Source: an uncultured Succinivibrionaceae bacterium (GTDB taxonomy: Bacteria > Pseudomonadota > Gammaproteobacteria > Enterobacterales > Succinivibrionaceae). From it: a stretch of 53,526 bases of DNA. Below are positions 15,450 through 24,882 of the stretch, in pieces (the first letter of the stretch is position 1; each line of letters starts with the position of its first letter). The position numbers and the translations under genes were made by a program. The notes beneath the pieces are model-generated. The model was not told the DNA's origin. It did no database searches and was given only the letters and a program-made list of their open reading frames with translations. Location of the stretch: NCBI GenBank assembly GCA_900539665.1, contig UQCV01000009.1, positions 1-53,526 on the forward strand. Direction: 5' to 3'.

Positions 15450-18017
15450 TTATTTATCCTGATACTCAGGCATTTTATCAAAGCTCATGTAGCTATAAAT
15501 GCTATCACGCTTTGCAGCAAGGGCCTTAACCCCTTCTTGGTATTCAGCCGGAGTTGGCAATCTACCAAGAACCGAGGTTACGGTAGCCAATTCTGCAGAA
15601 GCAAGATACACATTCGCCCCTTGACCTAAACGGTTAGGGAAGTTTCTAGTAGAGGTAGAAACTACAGTTGCATTGTCTGCTACTCGAGCCTGGTTACCCA
15701 TACATAGTGAACAACCTGGGATTTCACATCTTGCCCCTACTTTCCCGAAGATACTAAAGAGACCTTCGTGGATAAGTTCAGCGCGGTCCATTCTAGTTGG
15801 CGGAGCCACCCAAAGCTTAACTGGGAGCTGACCCTTTTGGTTTTCTAAGATCGCAGCAGCTGCACGGTAGTGACCAATATTAGTCATACATGAGCCGATA
15901 AACACTTCATCAATCTTTTGCCCAGCACAAGCAGAAAGCTTACGGGCATCGTCTGGATCGTTTGGTGCACAAAGTACAGGTTCTTTGATTTCAGACATGT
16001 TGATTTCAATAACTGCTGCATATTCTGCATCTGCATCGGCCTTAAGAAGTTCAGGTTTTGCTAACCAAGCCTCCATCGCTTCAACACGAGCCGCCAAAGT
16101 CTTAGCATCACTGTAGCCTTCCTTAATCATCCACTTAAGAAGGGTGATATTAGAAGTAAGGTACTCTATAATAGGCTCCTTATTAAGAGCTACAGTACAA
16201 CCAGCAGCTGAACGTTCAGCAGAAGCATCAGCAAGCTCAAAAGCCTGTTCAACCTTAAGGTTTGGCAAACCTTCGATTTCAAGAATACGGCCAGAGAAAA
16301 TATTCTTCTTACCTTTCTTTTCTACGGTCAAAAGCCCAAGTTCAATCGCCTTTAATGGGATGCTATGAACTAAATCACGTAAGGTAATACCTGGTTGCAT
16401 TTCCCCAGTGAAGCGAACTAATACAGATTCAGGCATATCAAGTGGCATAACCCCGGTAGCTGCTGCAAAAGCTACAAGCCCTGAGCCTGCTGGGAATGAA
16501 ATACCCATAGGGAAACGAGTATGAGAATCCCCACCGGTACCTACAGTATCAGGCAATACCATGCGGTTAAGCCAGCTATGAATTACCCCATCACCTGGAC
16601 GAAGTGCAACCCCACCACGACTAGAGATAAACTTAGGTAATGTTTCATGGGTGATAACGTCTACTGGCTTTGGATAAGCAGCTGTGTGACAGAAAGACTG
16701 CATTACGAGGCCGGCGCTAAATGAGAGGCAAGCCAAATCCTTTAATTCGTCACGAGTCATTGGGCCGGTGGTGTCCTGTGAGCCTACAGTAGTCATCTTA
16801 GGTTCGCAGTAAGTACCTGGGCGAATACCTTGAGTCCCACAAGCGCGACCTACGATCTTTTGCGCTAAAGTATAGCCTGTCCCTGAATCAGCAACAGCCT
16901 TAGGCTTAATAAATACTTCGCTTTCTGGTAAACCTAAATAAGCACGAGCCCGCGCCGTTAAACCACGACCGATGATAAGCGGGATACGACCACCAGCACG
17001 TACTTCATCTAAAAGTACTTCCGTCTTTAAAGAAAATTCAGCCAATAAAGCGCCCGTTTCGTGGTTAAGAACCTTACCTTCATATGGGTAGATGTCAATT
17101 ACATCACCGGTATTCATGAGGGATACGTCCATTTCTACCGGGAGAGCTCCAGCGTCTTCCATGGTATTGAAGAATATTGGCGCAATCTTACCACCAAAAA
17201 CAAAACCACCAGCCCGCTTGTTAGGCACGAAAGGAATATCAGCCCCCATAAACCATAGCACGCTGTTAGTAGCACTCTTACGGGAAGAACCAGTACCAAC
17301 TACATCACCAACGTAAACCAATGGGAAGCCCTTAGTACGTAATGATTCAATAGTGCTAACTGGACCTACAACCCCATCTTGATCTGGAGTAATGCCAGGG
17401 CGAGCGTTCTTAAGCATAGCTTGAGCGTGCAACGGAATGTCAGGACGGCTCCAGGCATCAGGAGCTGGAGACAAATCGTCAGTATTAGTTTCGCCAGGCA
17501 CCTTGAACACAGTTAAAGTGATTTTATCTGCAAGCTTTGTTCTTGACGTAAACCATTCAGCATCTGCCCAAGAAGCAATTACTGCCTGAGCGTATGCATT
17601 ACCACTCTTAGCTAACGCACTAACCTTATCGAATGCATCAAATACTAACAAGGTATGAGACAAAGCCTTTGCCGCTACAGGTGCTAATTCTTGATCTGAT
17701 AATAAAGCAATTAATGGTTCAACGTTAAAACCACCAAGCATAGTCCCTAAAAGCTCTACTGCATGTGCCTTAGAAACGATTGGAGATTGCTTTTCGCCAC
17801 GCGCAATAGCCGCTAAGAAAGCTGCCTTAACCTCAGCCGCTTCGTCCACCCCAGGTGGAATTCTGTTTTCAAGAAGATCAAGCAATTCCTTAGATTTGTC
17901 TGCAGGAGGGGTGAGCAGGATATTAGTCAACTCCACTACTTCATCCGCGGTAAGCGGTTTTGGAACAACTCCTAATTTTTTGCGTGTTTCTACCTTCTGG
18001 TAATATGAATCTAACAT
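15450..18017 (-). CDS. acnB: Aconitate hydratase B
   Basis: Interconverts citrate and isocitrate through a [4Fe-4S] cluster; the apo form binds RNA. N-terminal HEAT-like domain, then swivel domain (NTDDLSPAPDAWSRPDIPLHA, GTGSSRKSATNSVLWFMG), then the catalytic domains with TVGSQDTTGPMTRDELKDLAC and cluster ligands in GSCMTNIGH and PGCSLCMGNQ. Start: ATG at 18015-18017 (MLDSYYQKVETRKKLG), five bases after AGGGAG, gives 855 residues (E. coli 865). A longer reading to 18080 adds 21 residues unlike the family. Monocistronic. Confidence 0.97.
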   Translation of the reverse strand: MLDSYYQKVETRKKLGVVPKPLTADEVVELTNILLTPPADKSKELLDLLENRIPPGVDEAAEVKAAFLAAIARGEKQSPIVSKAHAVELLGTMLGGFNVEPLIALLSDQELAPVAAKALSHTLLVFDAFDKVSALAKSGNAYAQAVIASWADAEWFTSRTKLADKITLTVFKVPGETNTDDLSPAPDAWSRPDIPLHAQAMLKNARPGITPDQDGVVGPVSTIESLRTKGFPLVYVGDVVGTGSSRKSATNSVLWFMGADIPFVPNKRAGGFVFGGKIAPIFFNTMEDAGALPVEMDVSLMNTGDVIDIYPYEGKVLNHETGALLAEFSLKTEVLLDEVRAGGRIPLIIGRGLTARARAYLGLPESEVFIKPKAVADSGTGYTLAQKIVGRACGTQGIRPGTYCEPKMTTVGSQDTTGPMTRDELKDLACLSFSAGLVMQSFCHTAAYPKPVDVITHETLPKFISSRGGVALRPGDGVIHSWLNRMVLPDTVGTGGDSHTRFPMGISFPAGSGLVAFAAATGVMPLDMPESVLVRFTGEMQPGITLRDLVHSIPLKAIELGLLTVEKKGKKNIFSGRILEIEGLPNLKVEQAFELADASAERSAAGCTVALNKEPIIEYLTSNITLLKWMIKEGYSDAKTLAARVEAMEAWLAKPELLKADADAEYAAVIEINMSEIKEPVLCAPNDPDDARKLSACAGQKIDEVFIGSCMTNIGHYRAAAAILENQKGQLPVKLWVAPPTRMDRAELIHEGLFSIFGKVGARCEIPGCSLCMGNQARVADNATVVSTSTRNFPNRLGQGANVYLASAELATVTSVLGRLPTPAEYQEGVKALAAKRDSIYSYMSFDKMPEYQDK

Positions 18018-18153
18018 GCAGTCTCCCTTTAAAGCTATGTATCTACCCAAAGCTTCCAAAAATAAGTAAGAATTAAGCAAGTTTTTGGTGCACCAAAAAC
18101 CATCCCTGTATTACATGCTTAAATTATACAATTCAGTGCGCATTAAAAACAAT

Positions 18154-18192
18154 ACAGCCGGGATAGAACATGCATGTTTCTATCTCGGCTGT
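18154..18192 (-). terminator. Terminator after the Pro/Tyr-rich secreted protein gene
   Basis: A long stem ACAGCCGGGATAGAA pairs with TTCTATCTCGGCTGT (one wobble) around a TGCATG-containing loop. The minus-strand tail is ATTGTTTTTAA. It begins 18 bases past the stop of the gene at 18211. Confidence 0.85.
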
Positions 18193-18210
18193 AGCTATAA
18201 TTAGCACCTA

Positions 18211-18600
18211 TTAACGGCGATAATGTGGCCCCCGCTCATGGCGATAAGTTCCACGTTCTGGGCCCGGCCCTCTAAAATGGTGATGTCTTGGAGGTGGTGG
18301 TGGCCCATAATGGTGCGGACGAGGTGGCCCATAAAATCTAGGCGGTGGAGGGGGCCATCCATACCCAGGAGGAGGCGGTGGAGGGGCCCACCCATACCCA
18401 GGAGGAGGTGGTGGCGGACGCCTATAAATGCGCCGTGGATAATAATAGTACCCCGGGCCATAGTCATAATAATATTCAGTAACGTATGGTTGGCTTGGAC
18501 CTATGGTTACTGAAATCTCAGCCTGAGCGGCACTTGGGGCCAATCCCCCAAACGCAGATAGACTCAAGCCTAAGACCAAGAAGCCAAATAATTTTTTCAT
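18211..18600 (-). CDS. Small secreted Pro/Tyr/Gly/His/Arg-rich protein, unknown function
   Basis: 129 residues from ATG 18598-18600, eight bases after AAGGA. Signal peptide MKKLFGFLVLGLSLSAFGG to about PSAAQA (residues 1-29). The mature part has EYYYDYGPGYYYYPRR, then two tandem blocks of a Pro run followed by GYGW, then His- and Arg-rich PRHHHFRGPGPER, ending HYRR. It has no fold I recognise. Pro/Tyr repeats suggest an extended, possibly wall- or surface-associated protein, and the His pairs could bind metal. A longer reading to 18753 would place the signal peptide internally and is rejected. Has its own terminator. Confidence 0.8.
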   Translation of the reverse strand: MKKLFGFLVLGLSLSAFGGLAPSAAQAEISVTIGPSQPYVTEYYYDYGPGYYYYPRRIYRRPPPPPPGYGWAPPPPPPGYGWPPPPPRFYGPPRPHHYGPPPPPRHHHFRGPGPERGTYRHERGPHYRR

Positions 18601-18852
18601 CTTGCTTTTCCTTGTAATCAATAGGTTGACTTGAATTATCCAAAGTATTTTTAAGAGGAGGTCATAGCCAATTGGGCTTCTCTTAGATTTAAGCCTAAAG
18701 CATAAACCTAGTTCTTTAAAAAATACTTTATATATATTAAAGTATGCAACCAATTTTACAATTCCTTTACCATTTAGACGGCCAAAAGATTCATTGGTTC
18801 AGTACTTAGGCTTAAAAAAACAAGTAAAGTTAACAACTCACCCCTATAAACC

Positions 18853-19461
18853 TTAATCTATTAACTTGTAATGATCTCCGCCTACAACGACGCCACCATA
18901 TTGAGCTACTAAAGCTAGATAATAGTCCCAATTAAAAGCGATTCCCGGATCCGTTTTGCGCCCAGGCGCGATGTCACTATGCCCTGTAATATTACTGCCC
19001 AGATCGGGGTAACTACGCTGTAAAGCGACAGTAAGGCGAGCTAACGATTGATATTGTTCCTCGGTAAAAGGTATTTCATCAGCCCCTTCAAGTTCAATTC
19101 CAATCGCAAAATCATTACATTTATCACGCCCATGATATAAAGAAACCCCTGCATGCCAGGCTCGATCTAAACAAGAAACAAACTGTCTCACTTCACCAGT
19201 TCTTCTAATACAAAAATGCGCACTAACTGCAAGCGACGCAATCTTAGCAAAAAATGGATGTTCCTTTGGCGGGAGTGAATTTAAAAAAAAGCGTTCAATA
19301 AAATAGTCCCCAAAAACTTTTGGTGGCAAGGAAATATTGTGGATAACCAAAAGACTTATTTCTTGTTTTGGTCGAGGCCCAAAATTAGGGCTTCTAAAAA
19401 ATGGTACATCTTGCACCATGCCGGCCATAATGTGCGGTATATTTTGTAATGGCTTGTGCAT
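18853..19461 (-). CDS. ampD: 1,6-anhydro-N-acetylmuramyl-L-alanine amidase AmpD
   Basis: Cytosolic zinc amidase of peptidoglycan recycling; it cleaves the stem peptide from anhydro-muropeptides and so keeps AmpC inducers low. Zn ligands are H41 (VIHNISLPP), H161 (TGHSDIAP) and D171 (KTDPG). VSAHFCIRRTGE, RAWHAG and CNDFAIGIELEG match AmpD closely. 202 residues (E. coli 183), with an extended N-terminus and a C-terminal tail (VVVGGDHYKLID). It lies downstream of lpxC on the same strand but separated by a terminator. No ampE follows. Confidence 0.95.
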   Translation of the reverse strand: MHKPLQNIPHIMAGMVQDVPFFRSPNFGPRPKQEISLLVIHNISLPPKVFGDYFIERFFLNSLPPKEHPFFAKIASLAVSAHFCIRRTGEVRQFVSCLDRAWHAGVSLYHGRDKCNDFAIGIELEGADEIPFTEEQYQSLARLTVALQRSYPDLGSNITGHSDIAPGRKTDPGIAFNWDYYLALVAQYGGVVVGGDHYKLID

Positions 19462-19860
19462 ATCTTAATCCTATTTCGCCAAACTTCTACCTAGCCTGAG
19501 CTTTAAACCAATTATTTACTTATCTACAGTTTTCCAAGCAGAAAACACATCAATTTAAATATGTGGCTTTAATCTAAGTCCTAGTAGTTTTGTAAATCTT
19601 CGTTATCTAATGCTTTATCCTAAAACTCTTTTAACTACGAGATCAATACTTCGTTACTTAAATATTTTAACCGTTTTCATACTTAACAAAAATGAACCGC
19701 CAAGAGTCCACCTCTAACGCTCCCACCCCGCACTTCCCCTCAAATGTTCTGCTCAGGGCCAAATAAAAAAAGGACCCTCGTGGGTCCTTTTCGTTAGTTA
19801 TTTCTATCTTGAATCCAATTAGCAACGAACTACCAAATTCTTCCGGAAATGCTTACTTAA
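19462..19860. other. ampD-lpxC gap: lpxC terminator only
   Basis: About 400 bases with no open frame of coding quality and no secM/secA as found here in E. coli. The only structure I see is the lpxC terminator at 19768-19791. The ampD promoter must lie in the remainder, but no convincing -35/-10 pair stands out. Confidence 0.5.
19768..19791 (-). terminator. Rho-independent terminator of lpxC
   Basis: AAAAGGACCC, loop TCGT, GGGTCCTTTT, with a T-run on the minus strand. Clear terminator at the end of the dcw-lpxC block. Confidence 0.92.
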
Positions 19861-20814
19861 TTATGCATCAACAAAAGCGATGCCCTTAACCCCAGCTGGA
19901 GCCAAAGTGCTATCGTGAGCTTGAGCAGGAGTTGCCACCCCATCATCAACAGTAACTAATGAATAAGCGGTGCTATCAGCAAGCAAAGCACGTAACAACA
20001 TATTATTCAAATGGTGACCTGTCTTATAAGCATCGAATTCACCGATGATGCTCTTACCAGCCATATACAAATCGCCGATAGCATCAAGCATCTTATGCTT
20101 TACAAATTCATCTGGGTAACGCAAGCCTTCTGGATTCATAACTTTGTAGTCATCAAGCACGATAGCATTGTCCAAGCTCCCGCCTAAAGCTAAATTATGA
20201 GCATGCATAAACTCAACATCACGCATAAAGCAGAAGGTTCTAGCTCGGCTTACTTCACGGAAAAATCTTTCCCCACTAAAATCAATGGAGTAGCGCTGCA
20301 AGGCTTTTTCCATAGCCGGATGGTTAAATGAAATTTCAAGGTTGAGTTTAAAGCCCTTAGCAGATGGTTTTAAAACCGCCCACTTGTCATCAAGCTCTGC
20401 TCTAACTTCATGTTTAATCAACATAAAAAGCTTTGGAGCATCAAGGACTTCAATCCCTGCACTTTCAAGAAGGTACATAAATGGTTGCGCGGAACCATCC
20501 ATCACTGGCAATTCTGGAGCATCGACATCAATGTAGATATTATCAATACCTAAAGCGCTTAAAGCTGCAGATAAATGTTCGATCGTAGAGATTCTTTCGC
20601 CACGTTCGTTCACCAAAGCAGTACATAGCTCGGTATCACGAACCATTTCAGCAGATGCGTCAAATCTAACACCGCCCGGTAAATCAGTACGGAAATAGAC
20701 AATACCAGTATTAGCCGGAGCCGGTCTAAAGGTAACACTTACCTTTTTGCCGGAATGGAGGCCAATGCCGGATGCACTGACTGATTTCTTAATTGAACGC
20801 TGTTTAATAATCAT
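19861..20814 (-). CDS. lpxC: UDP-3-O-acyl-N-acetylglucosamine deacetylase LpxC
   Basis: Zinc hydrolase for the first committed step of lipid A synthesis. Zn ligands are H80 (STIEHLSAAL), H240 and D244 (VKHKMLDAIGD); the catalytic His is H267 (KTGHHLNN). 317 residues (E. coli 305). The C-terminus ends VKGIAFVDA rather than the LAxV-type FtsH-recognised tail of E. coli, so FtsH-dependent turnover may differ (inference). Downstream of ftsZ, but the ftsZ terminator lies between. Confidence 0.97.
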   Translation of the reverse strand: MIIKQRSIKKSVSASGIGLHSGKKVSVTFRPAPANTGIVYFRTDLPGGVRFDASAEMVRDTELCTALVNERGERISTIEHLSAALSALGIDNIYIDVDAPELPVMDGSAQPFMYLLESAGIEVLDAPKLFMLIKHEVRAELDDKWAVLKPSAKGFKLNLEISFNHPAMEKALQRYSIDFSGERFFREVSRARTFCFMRDVEFMHAHNLALGGSLDNAIVLDDYKVMNPEGLRYPDEFVKHKMLDAIGDLYMAGKSIIGEFDAYKTGHHLNNMLLRALLADSTAYSLVTVDDGVATPAQAHDSTLAPAGVKGIAFVDA

Positions 20815-21195
20815 TTTACAAATCTCTGTAATTGTGTTGAAAAAGTAAAATTTCCCAAATACACCATGAAGTATATCACACAGTTACTAAGACCGGGAAC
20901 AAAAATAATGGTTCAATAATTTTTTAGGTTGCAATCTCATTCCCTTAAATCTGCAATAGACCTCACGTTTACATACACATTACGGTCCATATGTATGCAA
21001 TAGTTCTTATGGGGAGTTCTATAAAATATCCCTTATCGCTCCGCGATCTGCCATAAACTAAATGAACTTAACATCTGTTCATTAAGCGCCTAAGTTAGAA
21101 AATCCAATAGCCAAAATAAAAAAGAGCGCCCTAGAGCGCCCTTTATTTTCATTTAATTACCATGGCAAACACGAATATCCGCCACGAAGTAGAAC
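20815..21195. promoter_or_regulatory. ftsZ-lpxC gap: ftsZ terminator, presumed lpxC promoter
   Basis: 381 bases without a gene. After the ftsZ terminator (21121-21143), about 300 bases of AT-rich sequence precede lpxC, enough for an independent promoter. No consensus pair stands out clearly. Confidence 0.4.
21121..21143 (-). terminator. Terminator of ftsZ
   Basis: On the minus strand AAAGGGCGC...GCGCTCTTTTTT forms a nine-pair stem with one G-U wobble followed by a T-run. On the plus strand the same pair would be an A-C mismatch, so it works for minus-strand RNA only. The sequence also reads as a direct repeat AGAGCGCCCT x2. Confidence 0.8.
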
Positions 21196-22437
21196 CTATT
21201 TACTTCTCTTAGAAAGGAAAGAAGGTAAAGTAATCTTGCCACCTTCAAAAGCGTTTGTAGTGTTCTTTACGCTAACCTGTGGAGCAGGTTCTTCGTCTTC
21301 TTCACGCTTGAAAGAGCCAAAAATAGAATTAGTGCTTGCACTTTCAACAGAGGCTGGAGCAACTTGTTCCTGCACTTGAGGAGCTTCCTTAACCTGAGCT
21401 GGAGCTTCACTATTTTCCGATCTAGTAAGACCTGCCATCACAACAGTAATCTTAACTTCATCGTCTTTTAATTCGTTATCGTAGGTAATACCGTACTTAA
21501 CATCGGCGTCGTCACCATAGTAAGCCTGAATACTATCACCCGCAGTATTTAAATCCTGCAATGGGAAAGATGGACTTACATTTAAGTTTACGATTACGCC
21601 ACGCGCCTTGCAGCCAGCCACGTCTTCGAGGAGTGGGCAATTGATTGCTGCATCGAGAGCCTTAATGATAGCGCCTTCGCCACTAGCTGCGCCCATACCA
21701 ATAAGAGCCGGACCAGACTTTTGTAAGAAAGTACGAATGTCGTTAAAGTCAAGATTGATAAACCCGTCCTTAAGAATCACCCCAGAAATACCTTCCACGG
21801 CTCTCATAAGCACGCGGTTACATTCCTGGAAAGCACTGATAAGAGAAATGTTCTTAGGCAAATTCTTTAACAATTTATCGTTAGGCACGATGATTAAAGC
21901 GTCAACTTCATCACGTAACTTTTCAATCCCTTCAAGAGCCTTCATCATTTGCTTCTTGCCTTCAAAGGAGAATGGAGTAGTTACAATAGCAACAGTTAAA
22001 GCTTTTAAATCTTTACGCGCTAATTGTGCGATTACAGGTGAAGCCCCAGTACCGGTACCACCGCCCATACCAGCGGTAATAAATACGATATCACTTTCAC
22101 CAATGCTATTTTTAAGGTCTTCACGGCTTTCTTCCGCAGCTTGGCAACCAACAGCTGGATTAGAACCTGAACCAAGACCACGGGTGGTGTTAAGACCAAT
22201 CTGAATTCTAGTTGGGGCAGAATTGTTATTCAAAGCCTGCAAGTCAGTATTAACTGCAATAAAATCAACGCCTTGAACATTTTCATCAATCATGTGCTGA
22301 ACGGTACTACCACCGCCACCACCGACCCCAATAACCTTAATGATAGGAATCCCGTTATTTGCTGGAATTCTTCCATCACCACTTACTTGAACCGCATCCT
22401 GCTGTGAATCGTCTTCAACATGCAAAATTCCACTCAT
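21196..22437 (-). CDS. ftsZ: Cell division GTPase FtsZ
   Basis: Tubulin-like GTPase of the Z ring. GTP-binding glycine loop near residues 39-45, the tubulin signature GGGTGTG at 125-131, and the T7 loop GFINLDFNDIRT. The C-terminal linker (~320-400) is Glu/Pro/Ala-rich, ending in the conserved partner-binding peptide ITLPSFLSKRSK. The start is ATG 22435-22437 (MSGILHVEDD), with AGGAG/AAGG upstream, giving 413 residues; a longer reading to 22458 is unsupported. A 248-bp gap from ftsA leaves room for its own promoter. Last dcw gene before its terminator. Confidence 0.97.
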   Translation of the reverse strand: MSGILHVEDDSQQDAVQVSGDGRIPANNGIPIIKVIGVGGGGGSTVQHMIDENVQGVDFIAVNTDLQALNNNSAPTRIQIGLNTTRGLGSGSNPAVGCQAAEESREDLKNSIGESDIVFITAGMGGGTGTGASPVIAQLARKDLKALTVAIVTTPFSFEGKKQMMKALEGIEKLRDEVDALIIVPNDKLLKNLPKNISLISAFQECNRVLMRAVEGISGVILKDGFINLDFNDIRTFLQKSGPALIGMGAASGEGAIIKALDAAINCPLLEDVAGCKARGVIVNLNVSPSFPLQDLNTAGDSIQAYYGDDADVKYGITYDNELKDDEVKITVVMAGLTRSENSEAPAQVKEAPQVQEQVAPASVESASTNSIFGSFKREEDEEPAPQVSVKNTTNAFEGGKITLPSFLSKRSK

Positions 22438-22685
22438 TATCAACCTTCTCCTGTGCAATAGTCACATTTTGGCAACTCATAAGGCACAATATATTTGTTC
22501 ATTAATCCGGAAAGCTTGTGACACCCCGGCTTCCGAGTCCCGGATTTAATTAAATCCCAGACTCTGTGATTCATTCAACCGCACCAAAGCCTCCACTAGT
22601 ATATAACAAAGAACTCAACAATTCATTAACAAGCCTGTAATTTAATGAATAAGTTTGAAGTGCACTAACTTTGCGCCTAGAGACT

Positions 22686-23984
22686 CTACATTTCCTTCTT
22701 GTACCATTCACATATTCCCCCAAAAAATCGACCAAAAACACTATCGCTAGTTACTTGGCTTTCATGAGTTTCTAGTTCACGGGAATAACGTAACATCCCA
22801 ACTAAAGCTGCATCGGAATATGGATCAAGTGAGTCTTTAATCCCTGTAATGGTACTAGACAAGAAGCCTGCACGGCGCACCTTAGTGATATCAGCTCCCA
22901 TCTGCTTTAAATATTCAGACAAAGCTCGATCAACGCCTTCAATCTTAGCCCCACCACCAGTTAGGACAAAACCTGCCGCCATATCGATATTCATGTTGCC
23001 GATATTAGTCCCAAGCTCTTGCATTACTTCAGTAAAAATTTCGTTGTAGGCACTTTCAATGATTTCAGCTAGGTTCTTAATCATAATGGTGGTTTCAAGA
23101 CCAGTTCCAACGCAAGGAGCGGTCACCGCAAGGTCGCGATCAGTCACAAGATCGGCCCACGCGTAACCATGCATACATTTAAGCTTTTCTGCATTTTCCT
23201 CAGTTAAGGAATTAAGGACCGCAATTTGTCGTGTCACCCAAGAGCCCGCTTTACGTGATGAGCCACAATACACCAAATCACCCTTGTCATAAACGCAGAT
23301 ATCAACAGCCGAAGCCCCAATATTGAGCACGCAAACCCCAAGCTTCTTTTCATTTTCATCTACTACTGCATTAGCAGCGCTAAAGCCTGTGGATGCAAAT
23401 TCACATTGCAAATTAGTCTGGATAAAATCAATGCATTGCTTAAGGTTACCAATGTAACTTGAATTACCATAGATTAGATATGATAGGACTTTTAATTGGC
23501 CCCCCATCATCGCTAAAGGCTCTTCCACATGTTCATTTTCGTCAACTTGATAACAGTTAACACATGAGGTAATCAACTGAAAATCTTTTTTGTTTAACGC
23601 CCGGCAGTTATTGTAAGCCACTTCCATATCACGATGCGTTACTTGGCGATGAACCTCAGTAGAGCCTTCGTTAGCGCGACCATAGATCCAACTGCCACCT
23701 ATGGATACAATAATCATTGGATTATTAATATCGACTAAGCTTTTTTCCGTATAAACACGGTCTAAGGCTTTTTTAGATACGCTAAACGCTGTGGATAACG
23801 TTTCACGGAGCTTTTCAATACTGCTAATGCCTCGAGCATTAATACCACTACTTTGGCAGTGGCCATAACCTACAATATTCACATAGCCATCTTGTAGGAT
23901 AATTGAATGACAAACGCGGATCTCAGCTGAACCTACGTCAATTGCTACCACATGTCTTTCTTGATTAATGTCGCTGTGCATCAT
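22686..23984 (-). CDS. ftsA: Cell division protein FtsA
   Basis: Actin-like ATPase that tethers FtsZ to the membrane. Phosphate 1 loop VAIDVGSAEIRV, domain 1C, phosphate 2 region VCVLNIGASAVDICVY, adenosine motif VLTGGGAKIEGVD, and an amphipathic C-terminal helix with FGRFFGGICEWYKKEM for membrane binding. 432 residues (E. coli 420). In the usual order ftsQ-ftsA-ftsZ, with 31 bases from ftsQ. Confidence 0.96.
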   Translation of the reverse strand: MMHSDINQERHVVAIDVGSAEIRVCHSIILQDGYVNIVGYGHCQSSGINARGISSIEKLRETLSTAFSVSKKALDRVYTEKSLVDINNPMIIVSIGGSWIYGRANEGSTEVHRQVTHRDMEVAYNNCRALNKKDFQLITSCVNCYQVDENEHVEEPLAMMGGQLKVLSYLIYGNSSYIGNLKQCIDFIQTNLQCEFASTGFSAANAVVDENEKKLGVCVLNIGASAVDICVYDKGDLVYCGSSRKAGSWVTRQIAVLNSLTEENAEKLKCMHGYAWADLVTDRDLAVTAPCVGTGLETTIMIKNLAEIIESAYNEIFTEVMQELGTNIGNMNIDMAAGFVLTGGGAKIEGVDRALSEYLKQMGADITKVRRAGFLSSTITGIKDSLDPYSDAALVGMLRYSRELETHESQVTSDSVFGRFFGGICEWYKKEM

Positions 23985-24015
23985 TTATTCACCATTCACC
24001 ATATAATCAGTTGGC

Positions 24016-24876
24016 CTATTCCGCCCTCTTAACGGTCGGCTGTTCATGAGAATTTCCGGCCGAAGCATCTTCTTGAGCTTCACTTTCGGCTTTCCATTTT
24101 ACGGCAAAACCGGTTTGATATCTAAGATCTATGTATTGTATTGCAGTTTGGTTCTCAAGATGTGGATACGCTTCCACAAAACGACGTAATCGTTTCAATA
24201 AAACATTTTCGCCACTTAAAGAACTACTTAGTTCATCAAGGTTATCATCAATACTGCTGCCAAGGTGGAGCACAATGCCATTAGTTAGATAAACACACCA
24301 TAAAAAATTGCCAGTTAACTCAACTGCCCCAATAGTAAATCCCATGCGACTTAAAAAATCATTCATTCGTTGGTATTGAGCAAAAACCTCTTCACCTCGG
24401 CCTTCTGGCCCATATAAATGAATAAAATCCTCTTTAACTAGTTTAAGTTCTGGGTAAACCACCCGCCCACTTTGCGTCAGCACCCCTTGATTGTAGTAAG
24501 CCACCGGCACATGTTCTTCAATATTGATCACCAATACATCAGGGAGCATTTTACGTAAGTACACACTCTTAACCCATGAGAGGCCTTCAATATCCGTACG
24601 GACTTCATTAAGGTCCATCGTCAATAGATTGTAGTGGTTGTAATTATTAGTAAAATAATTTTCCACATCCGTGCGATTGAGATACTGAAAATTTCCTTCT
24701 ACTAGTATGTGCCGAACCTGAATGGAATCAACCGCTGTCATATTGACATAGACCCAATGCACTAGATACACCTCGAACAACACCACTAATAAAAAGCGGG
24801 TTATTCTACCTATCAGTTGTCCTCTAGTAACGCGATCACTCTCAGCACGAGTTGCGGTTTTTCCTGGCTTTACCAC
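24016..24876 (-). CDS. ftsQ: Cell division protein FtsQ
   Basis: Bitopic protein linking early and late divisome through FtsL/FtsB. It has a short cytosolic N-terminus, one membrane helix (~residues 28-47, FLLVVLFEVYLVHWVYV), a POTRA domain (SIQVRHILVEGNFQYLNRTDVENYF to VNIEEHVPVA) and the beta domain with GRVVYPE and YIDLRYQTGFAVKWK. 286 residues, with an extra acidic tail. It starts seven bases after murC; ddlB, usually between murC and ftsQ, is absent. Confidence 0.94.
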   Translation of the reverse strand: MVKPGKTATRAESDRVTRGQLIGRITRFLLVVLFEVYLVHWVYVNMTAVDSIQVRHILVEGNFQYLNRTDVENYFTNNYNHYNLLTMDLNEVRTDIEGLSWVKSVYLRKMLPDVLVINIEEHVPVAYYNQGVLTQSGRVVYPELKLVKEDFIHLYGPEGRGEEVFAQYQRMNDFLSRMGFTIGAVELTGNFLWCVYLTNGIVLHLGSSIDDNLDELSSSLSGENVLLKRLRRFVEAYPHLENQTAIQYIDLRYQTGFAVKWKAESEAQEDASAGNSHEQPTVKRAE

Positions 24877-24882
24877 TTAGCT

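Noticed and set aside
18018..18080. Longer acnB start
   Set aside because: AcnB aligns from MLDSYYQK, which follows AGGGAG at proper spacing.
18223..18513. Plus-strand Arg/Trp-rich open frame over the Pro-rich gene
   Set aside because: It is the mirror of Pro codons (GGx/CCx) on the other strand; composition is that of a shadow, with no ribosome site.
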